A stretch of 64,000 nt of DNA. Source: a virus. The DNA lies in the IMG/VR virus record IMGVR_UViG_3300020596_000014, positions 1 through 64,000 of that record; one strand, written 5' to 3'. Positions 41,620 to 48,566 of this stretch are shown here, one piece after another; within the stretch, counting starts at the first letter, position 1, and the number at the start of each line of letters is the position of its first letter. Under the pieces are notes generated by a model that saw only the letters and a list, made by a program, of their open reading frames with translations, did no database searches and had not been told where the DNA came from. The position numbers and the translations under genes were made by a program.

Positions 41620-42825
41620 GTGAAACTGGGAAAGACGTCAGTCGTCAAAGCGATATCGGCCGCGAAGACCCACCTACGAGGCAATCTCGCCGCCCTCGGT
41701 CGTGAATCCCTCGATCGTATCGCTGTTGTGGGTCCGCTTGGGTTACTACTGAACACGCGAGCACCTGTTGACCTCGACACAGACGCAGTCCATCCGTTCT
41801 TGATAACGTTGGAGCACGCGCGTGCCAGTGAAACTCTAGGGCCTGGCTCGATGCGCGCCGTCATCGCTTACGCTGACAGGATCCTTCGAGGCGGCCCTCA
41901 GACGCCGCATTCGCTGTCCGGGCGGGCGTTCACCCGTTCTGATGTCTCGCGCATCGCCCGGGGCATCCTGGAAGAAGACGACATTGAGGCCATGACCGCA
42001 TTCGTGGCCGAGGCCGGCGCTAGCCGCTACGTTGTTGAGCGCACTCCATCACGAGTTGATAATGTCGAATTTGTCGACAGCTACGAGTTCAAGCACGGTT
42101 CCATGCCTATCGACGGCACCGTCTCAATGGACGGGGCTCGCGTGCTCGTCGCCGACGGATATGTTGAGACGGTTGCTGAGATCCACGGCATCCTCGACCG
42201 ATGCGGTCGCGACAGGGAGAGGCTACTCATCTGTGGTCGAGGCTTCTCGGATGAGGTGATGTACACGCTAGCAGTTAATCGTCAGCGCGGCACGCTGGTT
42301 GCTTACGCTTTGACGTTCCCGTTCGATGACGTGGACGCCAACGCTTTGGTCGATATCGCCACAATCGTTGGCGGCGACGTGCTCTCATCACTCAAGGGAC
42401 AGCTCTTCACTAATGTAATGGTTTCAACGCTACCTCGCGTACCGTATGCTCGCTTGAGAGGCAACACGCTCGACTTTCGCGGCGAGGGCACAAGGGATCG
42501 CGTGGCGCTCGTGATGTTAGGCGTTCAGAGTAAGGCTGCTGAGGCCGAGGAACCCGCGCGCTCCATCTTAGATAAACGTGTGCGTCGGCTCGCTGGCGCG
42601 TGCATGATCATCCGCTTAGGTGACAGCATCGGTCACCTCGCTCGAATAGAGGCTTGGGACTTAATGATGCGCAGCCTTCGTCAGTCTACGTGCGGTGTGA
42701 TTGACGTGACAGACAATGAAGCTTGGCCCGATCGAGACGTCGTTCCACTTTCGTCGATGGCAACGGCACATGACATGGCGCGCAAGCTTGTCTCAGCACT
42801 AGAGTCGCTGGACTCCTACGTGTGA
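41620..42825 (+). CDS. Divergent GroEL/Hsp60-like chaperonin, short
   Basis: The protein has 401 residues from a GTG; GroEL has about 545. Residues 200-260 match the apical domain: RLLICGRGFSDEVMYTLAVN-RQRG then DIATIVGGDVLSSLKG, compare GroEL [20 protein letters not shown], RG and DIATLTGG. SILDKRVRRLAGACMIIRLG (315-334) matches the [21 protein letters not shown] stretch. The GDGTTT ATP motif aligns with GPGSMR (74-79), so the catalytic Asp is gone, and the C-terminal equatorial part is short. The subunit ring may still form but ATP hydrolysis looks impaired. It may fold phage proteins or help a host chaperonin. Confidence 0.68.
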   Translation: MKLGKTSVVKAISAAKTHLRGNLAALGRESLDRIAVVGPLGLLLNTRAPVDLDTDAVHPFLITLEHARASETLGPGSMRAVIAYADRILRGGPQTPHSLSGRAFTRSDVSRIARGILEEDDIEAMTAFVAEAGASRYVVERTPSRVDNVEFVDSYEFKHGSMPIDGTVSMDGARVLVADGYVETVAEIHGILDRCGRDRERLLICGRGFSDEVMYTLAVNRQRGTLVAYALTFPFDDVDANALVDIATIVGGDVLSSLKGQLFTNVMVSTLPRVPYARLRGNTLDFRGEGTRDRVALVMLGVQSKAAEAEEPARSILDKRVRRLAGACMIIRLGDSIGHLARIEAWDLMMRSLRQSTCGVIDVTDNEAWPDRDVVPLSSMATAHDMARKLVSALESLDSYV

Positions 42826-43836
42826 TTACTTGACAGGAGCGGCCGCCGGCGCCGCCGGAGCACCAGCTGCGAGTTTCGGCGAGGGCTTCGCGGGGACTGG
42901 GATGTCATTGAGACCATTTGCTTTTGCGAGTGCCTGAATGATCTTCGTCGCAGTCTCCTTGTCAACGCCGGATTGACTAGCAAGGAAGTACGCGATGTCG
43001 TTGATCTTCTGAGCGTCAGCCGCGGGGTCAAGCTTCTTGTTGGCGGCCGCCGCCGCTGCAGGCGCTGCCACCTTGGAAGCCGTCGGCGGAATCGCTGCTT
43101 TCGCGCCTTGAGTCGGCGCTGCTGCCGTAGTTCCAGCCGTCGGAGTGGGTGCTGCTTGGCCGGCGGTGGCGGGCGCTGCTGCTTGCCCTGCTGCAGGCGT
43201 TGCCGCGGCCGGATCGGCTTGAGCTGCCGCAGGGTCAGCAGGCTCGGGTGCTGCAACCTGAATAGTGGCTGCTTGCTGTCCAAGCTTGTACGCGCCGTTC
43301 GGCGCGACGTTCTGCATGAGCTCCTGAATGGCAGCCTTGAGGTTCGAGATGTAAGGCATGTTGTTGTTAGTGAACAACCCCTTGATGTCTCCGCCGAGCG
43401 TTCCAGAACCGAGTGCCGGCGCGAAAGCCTTCTGCATAGTAGCAAGGAACTCTTCTTGAGTCTCTTGCGGAACGAGTTCAAGACACGACTTCTGTCCTTC
43501 GTTCTCCATCCCCTTGGGAAGGTTCAACTTGAGAATGCCAGGCAGCGCGACGAATCCGGCTTTCACTGCTCCAAGCATCGCGTCGGTCTTCACTAGCGGA
43601 TTGACAAGAACGTTCTTGAGACCCTGAAGTACACCACCTCTTGCATACTTCTGCAAATCAGCCTTGGCAGCCTTTAAAGCAGCCTGAAACATGGCCGCCC
43701 CATCAGGTAAAAGCCCTGTCAGCTTGTCTACCGTTGCCGCTGCTGCGTTGACCTTCGTCATGTCGATAGCCTCAGTCACTACGCGCCGCTCGCGTTGCTC
43801 GTAAACGTTCTTGAGGGTGCGATCTTTGAGTCTCAT
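42826..43836 (-). CDS. Ala/Pro-rich protein with head-targeting-like N-terminus
   Basis: The protein has 336 residues. The N-terminus (MRLKDRTLKNVYEQRERR then VVTE-A) is a basic amphipathic leader ending in VTE, like the others noted. Residues 25-190 are helical. From about 195 to 270 it is an Ala/Pro/Thr linker (QAAAPATAGQAAPTPTAGTT), then a small helical domain (DIAYFLASQSGVDKETATKI) and a final Pro/Ala tail. It is the only minus-strand gene among the plus-strand genes from 41.1 to 60.7 kb. A packaged or structural role is inferred. Confidence 0.6.
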   Translation of the reverse strand: MRLKDRTLKNVYEQRERRVVTEAIDMTKVNAAAATVDKLTGLLPDGAAMFQAALKAAKADLQKYARGGVLQGLKNVLVNPLVKTDAMLGAVKAGFVALPGILKLNLPKGMENEGQKSCLELVPQETQEEFLATMQKAFAPALGSGTLGGDIKGLFTNNNMPYISNLKAAIQELMQNVAPNGAYKLGQQAATIQVAAPEPADPAAAQADPAAATPAAGQAAAPATAGQAAPTPTAGTTAAAPTQGAKAAIPPTASKVAAPAAAAAANKKLDPAADAQKINDIAYFLASQSGVDKETATKIIQALAKANGLNDIPVPAKPSPKLAAGAPAAPAAAPVK

Positions 43837-43876
43837 TGACAGTAACTAGACGTTTGGTGACTTACTATACATCATC

Positions 43877-44140
43877 ATGCAGAAGCAACGAAACGCAGTG
43901 GAGAAGTCTTATCTTGGGCTCTCGGACAGCATTAAGACGATCGTCACCCAGCGCCTTTATGGCGCCTTGGGTGAGATCAAGGTCGAACGGCAGCAGGCGC
44001 ACAAGATCCTCGCTGTCGTCATTGCCGCGATCGACGAGACGTACGGGCGCTCGTCGAAACATTTCGACAAGTCCATTGATGCGCTCGTGTCGGCTGTCAA
44101 GGAGGACAGCCGGCTCAAGAGCACCAAAAGTGCGGAGTGA
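43877..44140 (+). CDS. Small helical hypothetical protein
   Basis: The protein has 87 residues and is fully helical and charged (GLSDSIKTIVTQRLYGALGE, KVERQQAHKILAVVIAAIDE). It is divergent from the Ala/Pro-rich gene across a 40-nt gap in which TACTATACA could be a -10-like element. No family is recognised. Confidence 0.6.
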   Translation: MQKQRNAVEKSYLGLSDSIKTIVTQRLYGALGEIKVERQQAHKILAVVIAAIDETYGRSSKHFDKSIDALVSAVKEDSRLKSTKSAE

Positions 44141-44155
44141 AGGCTGGTTGACCCG

Positions 44156-44629
44156 ATGGCGAAACAGGGTGTCAAGCATCTTGTTGCGTGCAGCTGTGTA
44201 CTGCCGCAGCTCAGCAAGCTAAAGAAACCTCCTTCACACGAGTTTGTCGTGTTCTCAACCTTCGATGATGAAGCCAAGACATTTGAGTCGACTTTCGTTC
44301 AGTGCGACAACTGTGGTGTGGTTCACAAGATCACTGACGTTTGCGCCTCTTCTATTCTTCACGGTCGCGACGAGCTCAAGACTATCGTCACTCTCGATGA
44401 TGTCAAACCGTCAGTGCCGTCGAAGCTCGCTGACGTGCTGGAGCAGCACAAGGTCGATCTCCCAACGTGGCAGCAGGTCGCTTGGATAATCGAAGAAAAC
44501 CGATGGGGCACGCCGGTTATCCTGACTTCGGAGTACGTTGACGGCGCTCGGCAAGGAAAAACAATGATCATCTTGGGAGAAACGCTCTATAAGATTAGCA
44601 ACTTCATGAACGAAACGGTGGCAGGATGA
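44156..44629 (+). CDS. Zinc-ribbon-containing phage protein
   Basis: The protein has 157 residues. The N-terminus has LVACSCVLPQL and, at about 49-55, VQCDNCGVVHKITDVC, together a likely four-Cys zinc ribbon. The remainder (TIVTLDDVKPSVPSKLADVL, WGTPVILTSEYVDG) is a mixed alpha/beta domain. The stop overlaps the next start (ATGA). Known in several large phages as a conserved protein of unknown function, to my reading; it may act in transcription or DNA binding. Confidence 0.6.
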   Translation: MAKQGVKHLVACSCVLPQLSKLKKPPSHEFVVFSTFDDEAKTFESTFVQCDNCGVVHKITDVCASSILHGRDELKTIVTLDDVKPSVPSKLADVLEQHKVDLPTWQQVAWIIEENRWGTPVILTSEYVDGARQGKTMIILGETLYKISNFMNETVAG

Positions 44630-44877
44630 ACGAGAACTACGCGAACGTGAGCATTGGCGAGTCAGACGCTGACAAGAAGACAAAAGACATCCAACTCTGT
44701 CGCGATGTAATCTTGGAGATCATGAATCTTAACCCGTCTCAGAATCAGATCCTCATGATGATCCAGCTCCTTGGTTGCGAACTCGTCCATCACGAACAGA
44801 TGGTCGAAGTGGTCACGATGACTAAAGAGTTTATGAAGGGTCAGAACATGCTTCTCGTCCCTGACGAAGAGTCGTGA
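44626..44877 (+). CDS. Small hypothetical protein
   Basis: The protein has 83 residues, coupled by ATGA to the zinc-ribbon gene. It is acidic and helical (KDIQLCRDVILEIMNLNPSQ, MMIQLLGCELVHHEQMVEVV). No family is recognised. It precedes ClpP by 18 nt. Confidence 0.6.
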   Translation: MNENYANVSIGESDADKKTKDIQLCRDVILEIMNLNPSQNQILMMIQLLGCELVHHEQMVEVVTMTKEFMKGQNMLLVPDEES

Positions 44878-44895
44878 GCGTACCAGCTTGTCAAC

Positions 44896-45486
44896 ATGGG
44901 ACGATCAACAGTTCTCAACGGCAACGCCACGCTCGGCTCGGGCGACGAATCGACAGCTTTTCAACTAGCAGAACGCATCGTCTATCTGGCAGGTGAAGTG
45001 AGCGAGCAATCGATCGCTCATGTGACAGCAACGATCATCGCACTAGCGAACATCGACAAGTCCACGCCTATCAAGCTCATAATCAGTACGTACGGAGGCT
45101 CTGTCGACGAGATGTTCAGTCTCTACGACGTCATAAAGTACGTTCCGTGCCCGGTTCACACCATTGCTATCGGCAAGGTGATGTCGGCCGGTGTGCTGCT
45201 CGTTGCCTCAGGTTCGCGTGGGAATAGGCTTATCGGTCGCTCCACACGTTTGATGATCCACCCGATCTCAGCAGGTCAAGAAGGCACAGTCTTCCAGATG
45301 AAGAACGAGCTAGCCGAGACGACGCGCATGCAGGCTCTGATGGAAGAATTGCTGGTTGCAAACACCAAGATGACCAAGACGCAGGTCGCAACCCTCATGA
45401 AAAAAGGTCACGACTCGTATCTTACTGCAAAAGAAGCAGTCAAACTAGGCATCGTTGATGCTATCTTTGAAGCACGGGAGAAATGA
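44896..45486 (+). CDS. clpP: ClpP-like serine protease
   Basis: The protein has 196 residues, the normal length of ClpP. The triad is visible: Ser97 in GKVMSAGVLLVASG, His122 in RLMIHPIS and Asp173 in KKGHDSYLTAKEAVKLGIVD. ISTYGGSVDEMFSLYDVI matches the substrate-binding strand and helix. It could form a tetradecamer with host ClpX or ClpA, or act alone as a head-maturation protease, a role S14 proteases play in some phages. The stop overlaps the Hc1-like gene (ATGA). Confidence 0.9.
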   Translation: MGRSTVLNGNATLGSGDESTAFQLAERIVYLAGEVSEQSIAHVTATIIALANIDKSTPIKLIISTYGGSVDEMFSLYDVIKYVPCPVHTIAIGKVMSAGVLLVASGSRGNRLIGRSTRLMIHPISAGQEGTVFQMKNELAETTRMQALMEELLVANTKMTKTQVATLMKKGHDSYLTAKEAVKLGIVDAIFEAREK

Positions 45487-45722
45487 CAATGGAAGACACT
45501 CTGAAGGAAAAGGTCGACGCGCTCAAGACGCTTCTCGACTCGATGGATGAAGATATCACGAAGAGCGACGAAGGCACCATCGCTGCCGGCGGACGTGTTC
45601 GCAAGGATCTGCAGGAGCTCAAGCGGCTCGCCCAAGTGGCGCGCGTCTTTTGTCTCAAGCGTGATCACGAACGTAAGACCGTCGCGAAGGTGAAGCGAAC
45701 ACCCACGCAAGTGGGTAGTTAA
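45483..45722 (+). CDS. Histone H1-like (Hc1-type) protein
   Basis: The protein has 79 residues. KVDALKTLLDSMDEDITKSD, AAGGRVRKDLQELKRLAQVA-R matches the Hc1 core (E.D..K....k.AAGtRvRk.mq.Lk.lAqeiR). The tail is Lys/Arg-rich (KTVAKVKRTPTQV). Bacterial Hc1 homologs bind and compact DNA; here it may coat phage DNA or the host nucleoid. It sits between ClpP and a Lys-rich protein. Confidence 0.68.
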   Translation: MTMEDTLKEKVDALKTLLDSMDEDITKSDEGTIAAGGRVRKDLQELKRLAQVARVFCLKRDHERKTVAKVKRTPTQVGS

Positions 45723-45729
45723 CTGCAAC

Positions 45730-46086
45730 ATGCCTTCTTCTAAAGCCATCCTCCGTGACATCGCCGATTTTAAGCTCGATCCCAAAGTGGCACACACCAA
45801 GGCTGGAGCAGATGGTCGCGTCCATGGTAAGGAAGCGCCTCTTCCCAAGAAGGAAGCTCTCAAGGTGAAGGCAAAAGAAGATGTTGTGTTGGAAACGAAG
45901 ACGCCGGCGGAGGAAAAGAAGTCTAAGCAAACCCCGCCGGCGCCTATCCAGTCTACATCCAAGAACAACAAGAAGGCAGTCAACGCGAATGACAGTGTCG
46001 AGAGCAGTGCCCCCGCGGGCAAGCAAGAAGCAGTCGAAGTCTCGGAACCTGCAACGGTCACCGACATCGACCCCGTCGTCGTCTAA
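45730..46086 (+). CDS. Lys/Ala/Pro-rich low-complexity protein
   Basis: The protein has 118 residues. After a short conserved-looking start (PSSKAILRDIADFKLDPKVA) it is a low-complexity stretch of Lys, Glu, Ala and Pro (KKEALKVKAKEDVVLETKTP). It could be a DNA- or protein-binding linker, perhaps functionally linked to the Hc1-like protein. Its last third overlaps the likely start of the PhoH gene in another frame. Confidence 0.55.
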   Translation: MPSSKAILRDIADFKLDPKVAHTKAGADGRVHGKEAPLPKKEALKVKAKEDVVLETKTPAEEKKSKQTPPAPIQSTSKNNKKAVNANDSVESSAPAGKQEAVEVSEPATVTDIDPVVV

Positions 46087-47413
46087 GACTTTTGTTCTCG
46101 ATACAAACGTATTGCTTAGCGACGTTGACGCGATCGACTCGTTTGGTGATAACGATGTAGTCATCCCGCTGGCTGTTTTGGAGGAGCTCGACTCCAACAA
46201 GAAGCGTATGGACGAAGTCGGACGCAACGCGCGTATGGCGTGTCGTAAGCTCGACTCGCTCCGCGAGGTTGGGAGTCTACACGATTGGGTACCGCTAGCC
46301 AACGGTGGTCGCATCTGCGTGCGCTCCAACAAGGCGAGCGCAAAGGATGTTCTGCCGTCTGAGCTACTGCATGACAAGAACGATAACTTGATCATCGCTT
46401 GTGCTCTCCAACTAAAGGACAAGCGCGCGATCGTCGTGTCGAAAGACATCAACGTCCGTGTGAAGTGCGATGCTCTTGGAGTGCTTGCGCAAGACTATCT
46501 GAAGCAGCGCGCGGCCGACCAGGCTGAAGACCTGTACACCGGTGTGCTCGTAACTCAGCTAGAAGATGATCTCGTCGCCGCCGTGTGGGCCACTCGTCAG
46601 CTTGAGTTGGGCGACATTCCACACGATACACACCCTAACCAGATCATCGTCATCCCACGAAGTGACGACAGCGGTTCGACAACCATCCTCCGACATGTCA
46701 AGGATCGCTATCGTGTCGTCAAGGAACATCGCGACGTGTTTGGGCTTGAACCTCGCAACAAGGAGCAGAATTTCGCTCTTGACTTGCTTCTCGACCCTAA
46801 CGTGAAGCTTGTCACTTTGGTTGGCGCCGCGGGCTGCGGTAAGACTCTCATTTCGCTTGCCGCCGGTCTCGCCCAGACACTTGGTGTTCAACCTTTGTAC
46901 GACAAACTGGTCGTTACTCGACCCATCGAGCCGCTCGGCCGTGACATCGGGTTTCTGCCCGGCACGTTTGAGGAGAAGATGGCTCCTTGGATTGCTCCTA
47001 TCAGGGATAATCTCGGTTTCTTGCTCTCACACAAGAGCAAGAACGGCAAAAAATCATCTAAGGACCTCGACGGCGACCCGTACATCAATCTCTTATTCGA
47101 GCAGAAGAAGATCGAGATCGAGGCGGTCGCGTACATTCGCGGTCGCTCCATCCCTAACTCTTTCATCATCATTGATGAAGCACAGAACTTGACAGTTCAT
47201 CAACTGAAGACGATTATCACGCGATCAGGCGAAAACACGAAAATCGTGCTCTGTGGTGACATTCATCAGATCGACGCAAGTCACATGGACGCGGTTTCGA
47301 ACGGGCTCTCGTATGTTGTCGAAGCGTTCAAGAACGAAGATATGGCAGGACACGTCACGTTGATTAAAGGTGAAAGATCATCTCTTGCAACGCGTGCTGC
47401 TGAACTTTTATAA
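45989..47413 (+). CDS. phoH: PIN-PhoH fusion ATPase/nuclease (PhoH2-like)
   Basis: From the ATG at 45989 the protein has 474 residues; the first 32 are basic and low in complexity and overlap the preceding gene, and no ATG is closer to the PIN domain, so the true start is uncertain (GTG at 45995 and 46007 also possible). PIN domain: TFVLDTNVLLSD, LAVLEELDSNKK, DKNDNLIIACAL and VSKDINVRVK give the acidic site of an RNase. PhoH ATPase: GAAGCGKT (Walker A), VTRPIEPLGRDIGFLPG, IIIDEAQNLT (Walker B) and GDIHQID. PhoH2-type proteins combine RNA unwinding and cutting. Confidence 0.88.
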   Translation: MTVSRAVPPRASKKQSKSRNLQRSPTSTPSSSKTFVLDTNVLLSDVDAIDSFGDNDVVIPLAVLEELDSNKKRMDEVGRNARMACRKLDSLREVGSLHDWVPLANGGRICVRSNKASAKDVLPSELLHDKNDNLIIACALQLKDKRAIVVSKDINVRVKCDALGVLAQDYLKQRAADQAEDLYTGVLVTQLEDDLVAAVWATRQLELGDIPHDTHPNQIIVIPRSDDSGSTTILRHVKDRYRVVKEHRDVFGLEPRNKEQNFALDLLLDPNVKLVTLVGAAGCGKTLISLAAGLAQTLGVQPLYDKLVVTRPIEPLGRDIGFLPGTFEEKMAPWIAPIRDNLGFLLSHKSKNGKKSSKDLDGDPYINLLFEQKKIEIEAVAYIRGRSIPNSFIIIDEAQNLTVHQLKTIITRSGENTKIVLCGDIHQIDASHMDAVSNGLSYVVEAFKNEDMAGHVTLIKGERSSLATRAAELL

Positions 47414-47414
47414 T
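47385..47414 (+). promoter_or_regulatory. Candidate sigma70 promoter upstream of virion operon
   Basis: TTGCAA (47385-47390), an 18-nt spacer and a consensus TATAAT (47409-47414) lie at the end of the PhoH gene, ahead of the 42-residue gene and the virion genes. The TATAAT is also the loop of a perfect 7-bp inverted repeat, GAACTTT/AAAGTTC at 47402-47421, which could form a hairpin in a read-through transcript and modulate it. A T4-like late promoter (TATAAATA) is not seen here. Confidence 0.55.
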
Positions 47415-47468
47415 AAAGTTCAATGTTAGCGTAGATTACACGACCAAATCGCTTTGACCAAATCTTCT

Positions 47469-47597
47469 ATGAGAGACAAAACTCATTCACTCAAAGTCAA
47501 GGAAAAGATGCAACAGGCTCGATTATGGAAGACGTCGTGGAACAAGCGCGGTGACATTGCTCTTCTGGAGCCTGAATCCGACAGCCTTGTTACCTAG
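47469..47597 (+). CDS. Small basic protein
   Basis: The protein has 42 residues. It is basic and opens MRDKTHSLKVKEKMQQARLW, which resembles the NUMOD3-type motif (HS.e.keKm..A) of homing endonucleases, then WNKRGDIALLEPESD. It occupies the gap between PhoH and the virion operon, which is otherwise short of genes. It may be a remnant of a homing gene or a genuine small protein. The ribosome-binding site is not clear. Confidence 0.45.
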   Translation: MRDKTHSLKVKEKMQQARLWKTSWNKRGDIALLEPESDSLVT

Positions 47598-47608
47598 AGT
47601 CATCTCCA

Positions 47609-48565
47609 ATGGGGCTGCTCGATCCGAAATCACGTGTTCTCGACGTTGTGCTGACCGAACAGGGTCGCGAGGCCTTGGCGCGCTCGGCGCTAAAGATCGC
47701 GTACTACAGCCTCACCGACTCCACCATGTTTTACGAGACCGACGTCAGCGGGTCGTCTGACGTCACGCAACGAGTGTACGCTGAGGTGGCCTCTAACCTG
47801 CCTCAGAACGTCATCAGCCTGCTCGCGAACGATGCCGGCCAGATCACGCGCGTGCGCTCTACAGCTATTCCTGACGTGCAGGTGTTCGGTGGCCAGGTCC
47901 TGTCTGGCTCTTACCAAAATGAGACAGTGTTGACGGGCGCTGCTTTCGCTTCGATGGCCGGGCAGATTCTGTCGTCGTCGTTGGATAATCTCAAGAACAA
48001 CTTCGTCCTCGGAACTGTTGATGAATTCTTTGAGGACGAGGAATTCAAGCTTGGACCTGCTCGCGTCGAGTTCGCGTTGACTTCACATGACGATCAGCAC
48101 TCTGTAGGGTCTACCGCCGTAATGAATATGGGCACTGTCAACGTCACGACACTAGAGAGCTTTTTCCAGGATCCGCTGTTGAGTCACATCCCTAACTTCC
48201 AGTTCATGCCTCCGGTGAACAAGCAACGATCCAGCGATCAAAATCAAGTGCCACTCGGGGAATACAAGTCAATTAGTGCCGGCGCTCGTATGAGCTACGA
48301 AGATGTCAAGCAGGAATTGTCAGACGCTCGTAGAATAGGCAATCTACGCACGTTCAAGTTTGACCCGGCCCCACGCACCAACAACGTTCATTTGCAGTTC
48401 TTCGAGCAAACCAACACAGGGATGACAAAGCTAGACACCATTGATTTCGGCACGTACCGCGGCGAAGGCGGAGCCCCTGTCCGCGTCGTGTTCGTCGGTA
48501 AAGTGTACTGGGACGACTACGACACCGAAACGTTCGTTAGACTCTTCACGGTTACGTTGGAATAA
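47609..48565 (+). CDS. Virion-type protein sharing N-terminal module with 62792 gene
   Basis: The protein has 318 residues. The first 45 residues (MGLLDPKSRVLDVVLTEQGR, EALARSALKIAYYSLTD) match the start of the protein at 62792 (MGFLDSSTNNILVDCVLTDS, GRQFLARNDGSFSLVKFALG). The rest is beta-rich with Gln, Ser and Asn and lacks Cys. It opens the run of four large virion-like genes. Such VLTxxGRxxLA starts are known in tail or neck-region structural proteins of large phages, as far as I recall. Role within the virion is unknown. Confidence 0.65.
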   Translation: MGLLDPKSRVLDVVLTEQGREALARSALKIAYYSLTDSTMFYETDVSGSSDVTQRVYAEVASNLPQNVISLLANDAGQITRVRSTAIPDVQVFGGQVLSGSYQNETVLTGAAFASMAGQILSSSLDNLKNNFVLGTVDEFFEDEEFKLGPARVEFALTSHDDQHSVGSTAVMNMGTVNVTTLESFFQDPLLSHIPNFQFMPPVNKQRSSDQNQVPLGEYKSISAGARMSYEDVKQELSDARRIGNLRTFKFDPAPRTNNVHLQFFEQTNTGMTKLDTIDFGTYRGEGGAPVRVVFVGKVYWDDYDTETFVRLFTVTLE

Positions 48566-48566
48566 C

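Noticed and set aside
41620-42825. First impression of a P-loop or ATPase protein from GKTS near the start
   Set aside because: The GKTS stretch lacks the rest of a Walker A motif, while later segments fit the chaperonin apical region.
42816-43481. 221-codon minus-strand frame rich in Arg, Leu and Ser
   Set aside because: It is an out-of-frame shadow of the Ala/Pro-rich gene at 42826; the GC-rich linker keeps several frames open.
42973-43596. 207-codon plus-strand frame rich in Cys and Arg
   Set aside because: Opposite-strand shadow of the same Ala/Pro-rich gene; no plausible domain.
45408-46452. Long minus-strand frames over clpP, the Lys-rich gene and phoH
   Set aside because: Low-complexity Ser/Leu/Arg translations of sequence whose plus frames encode recognisable ClpP and PIN domains.
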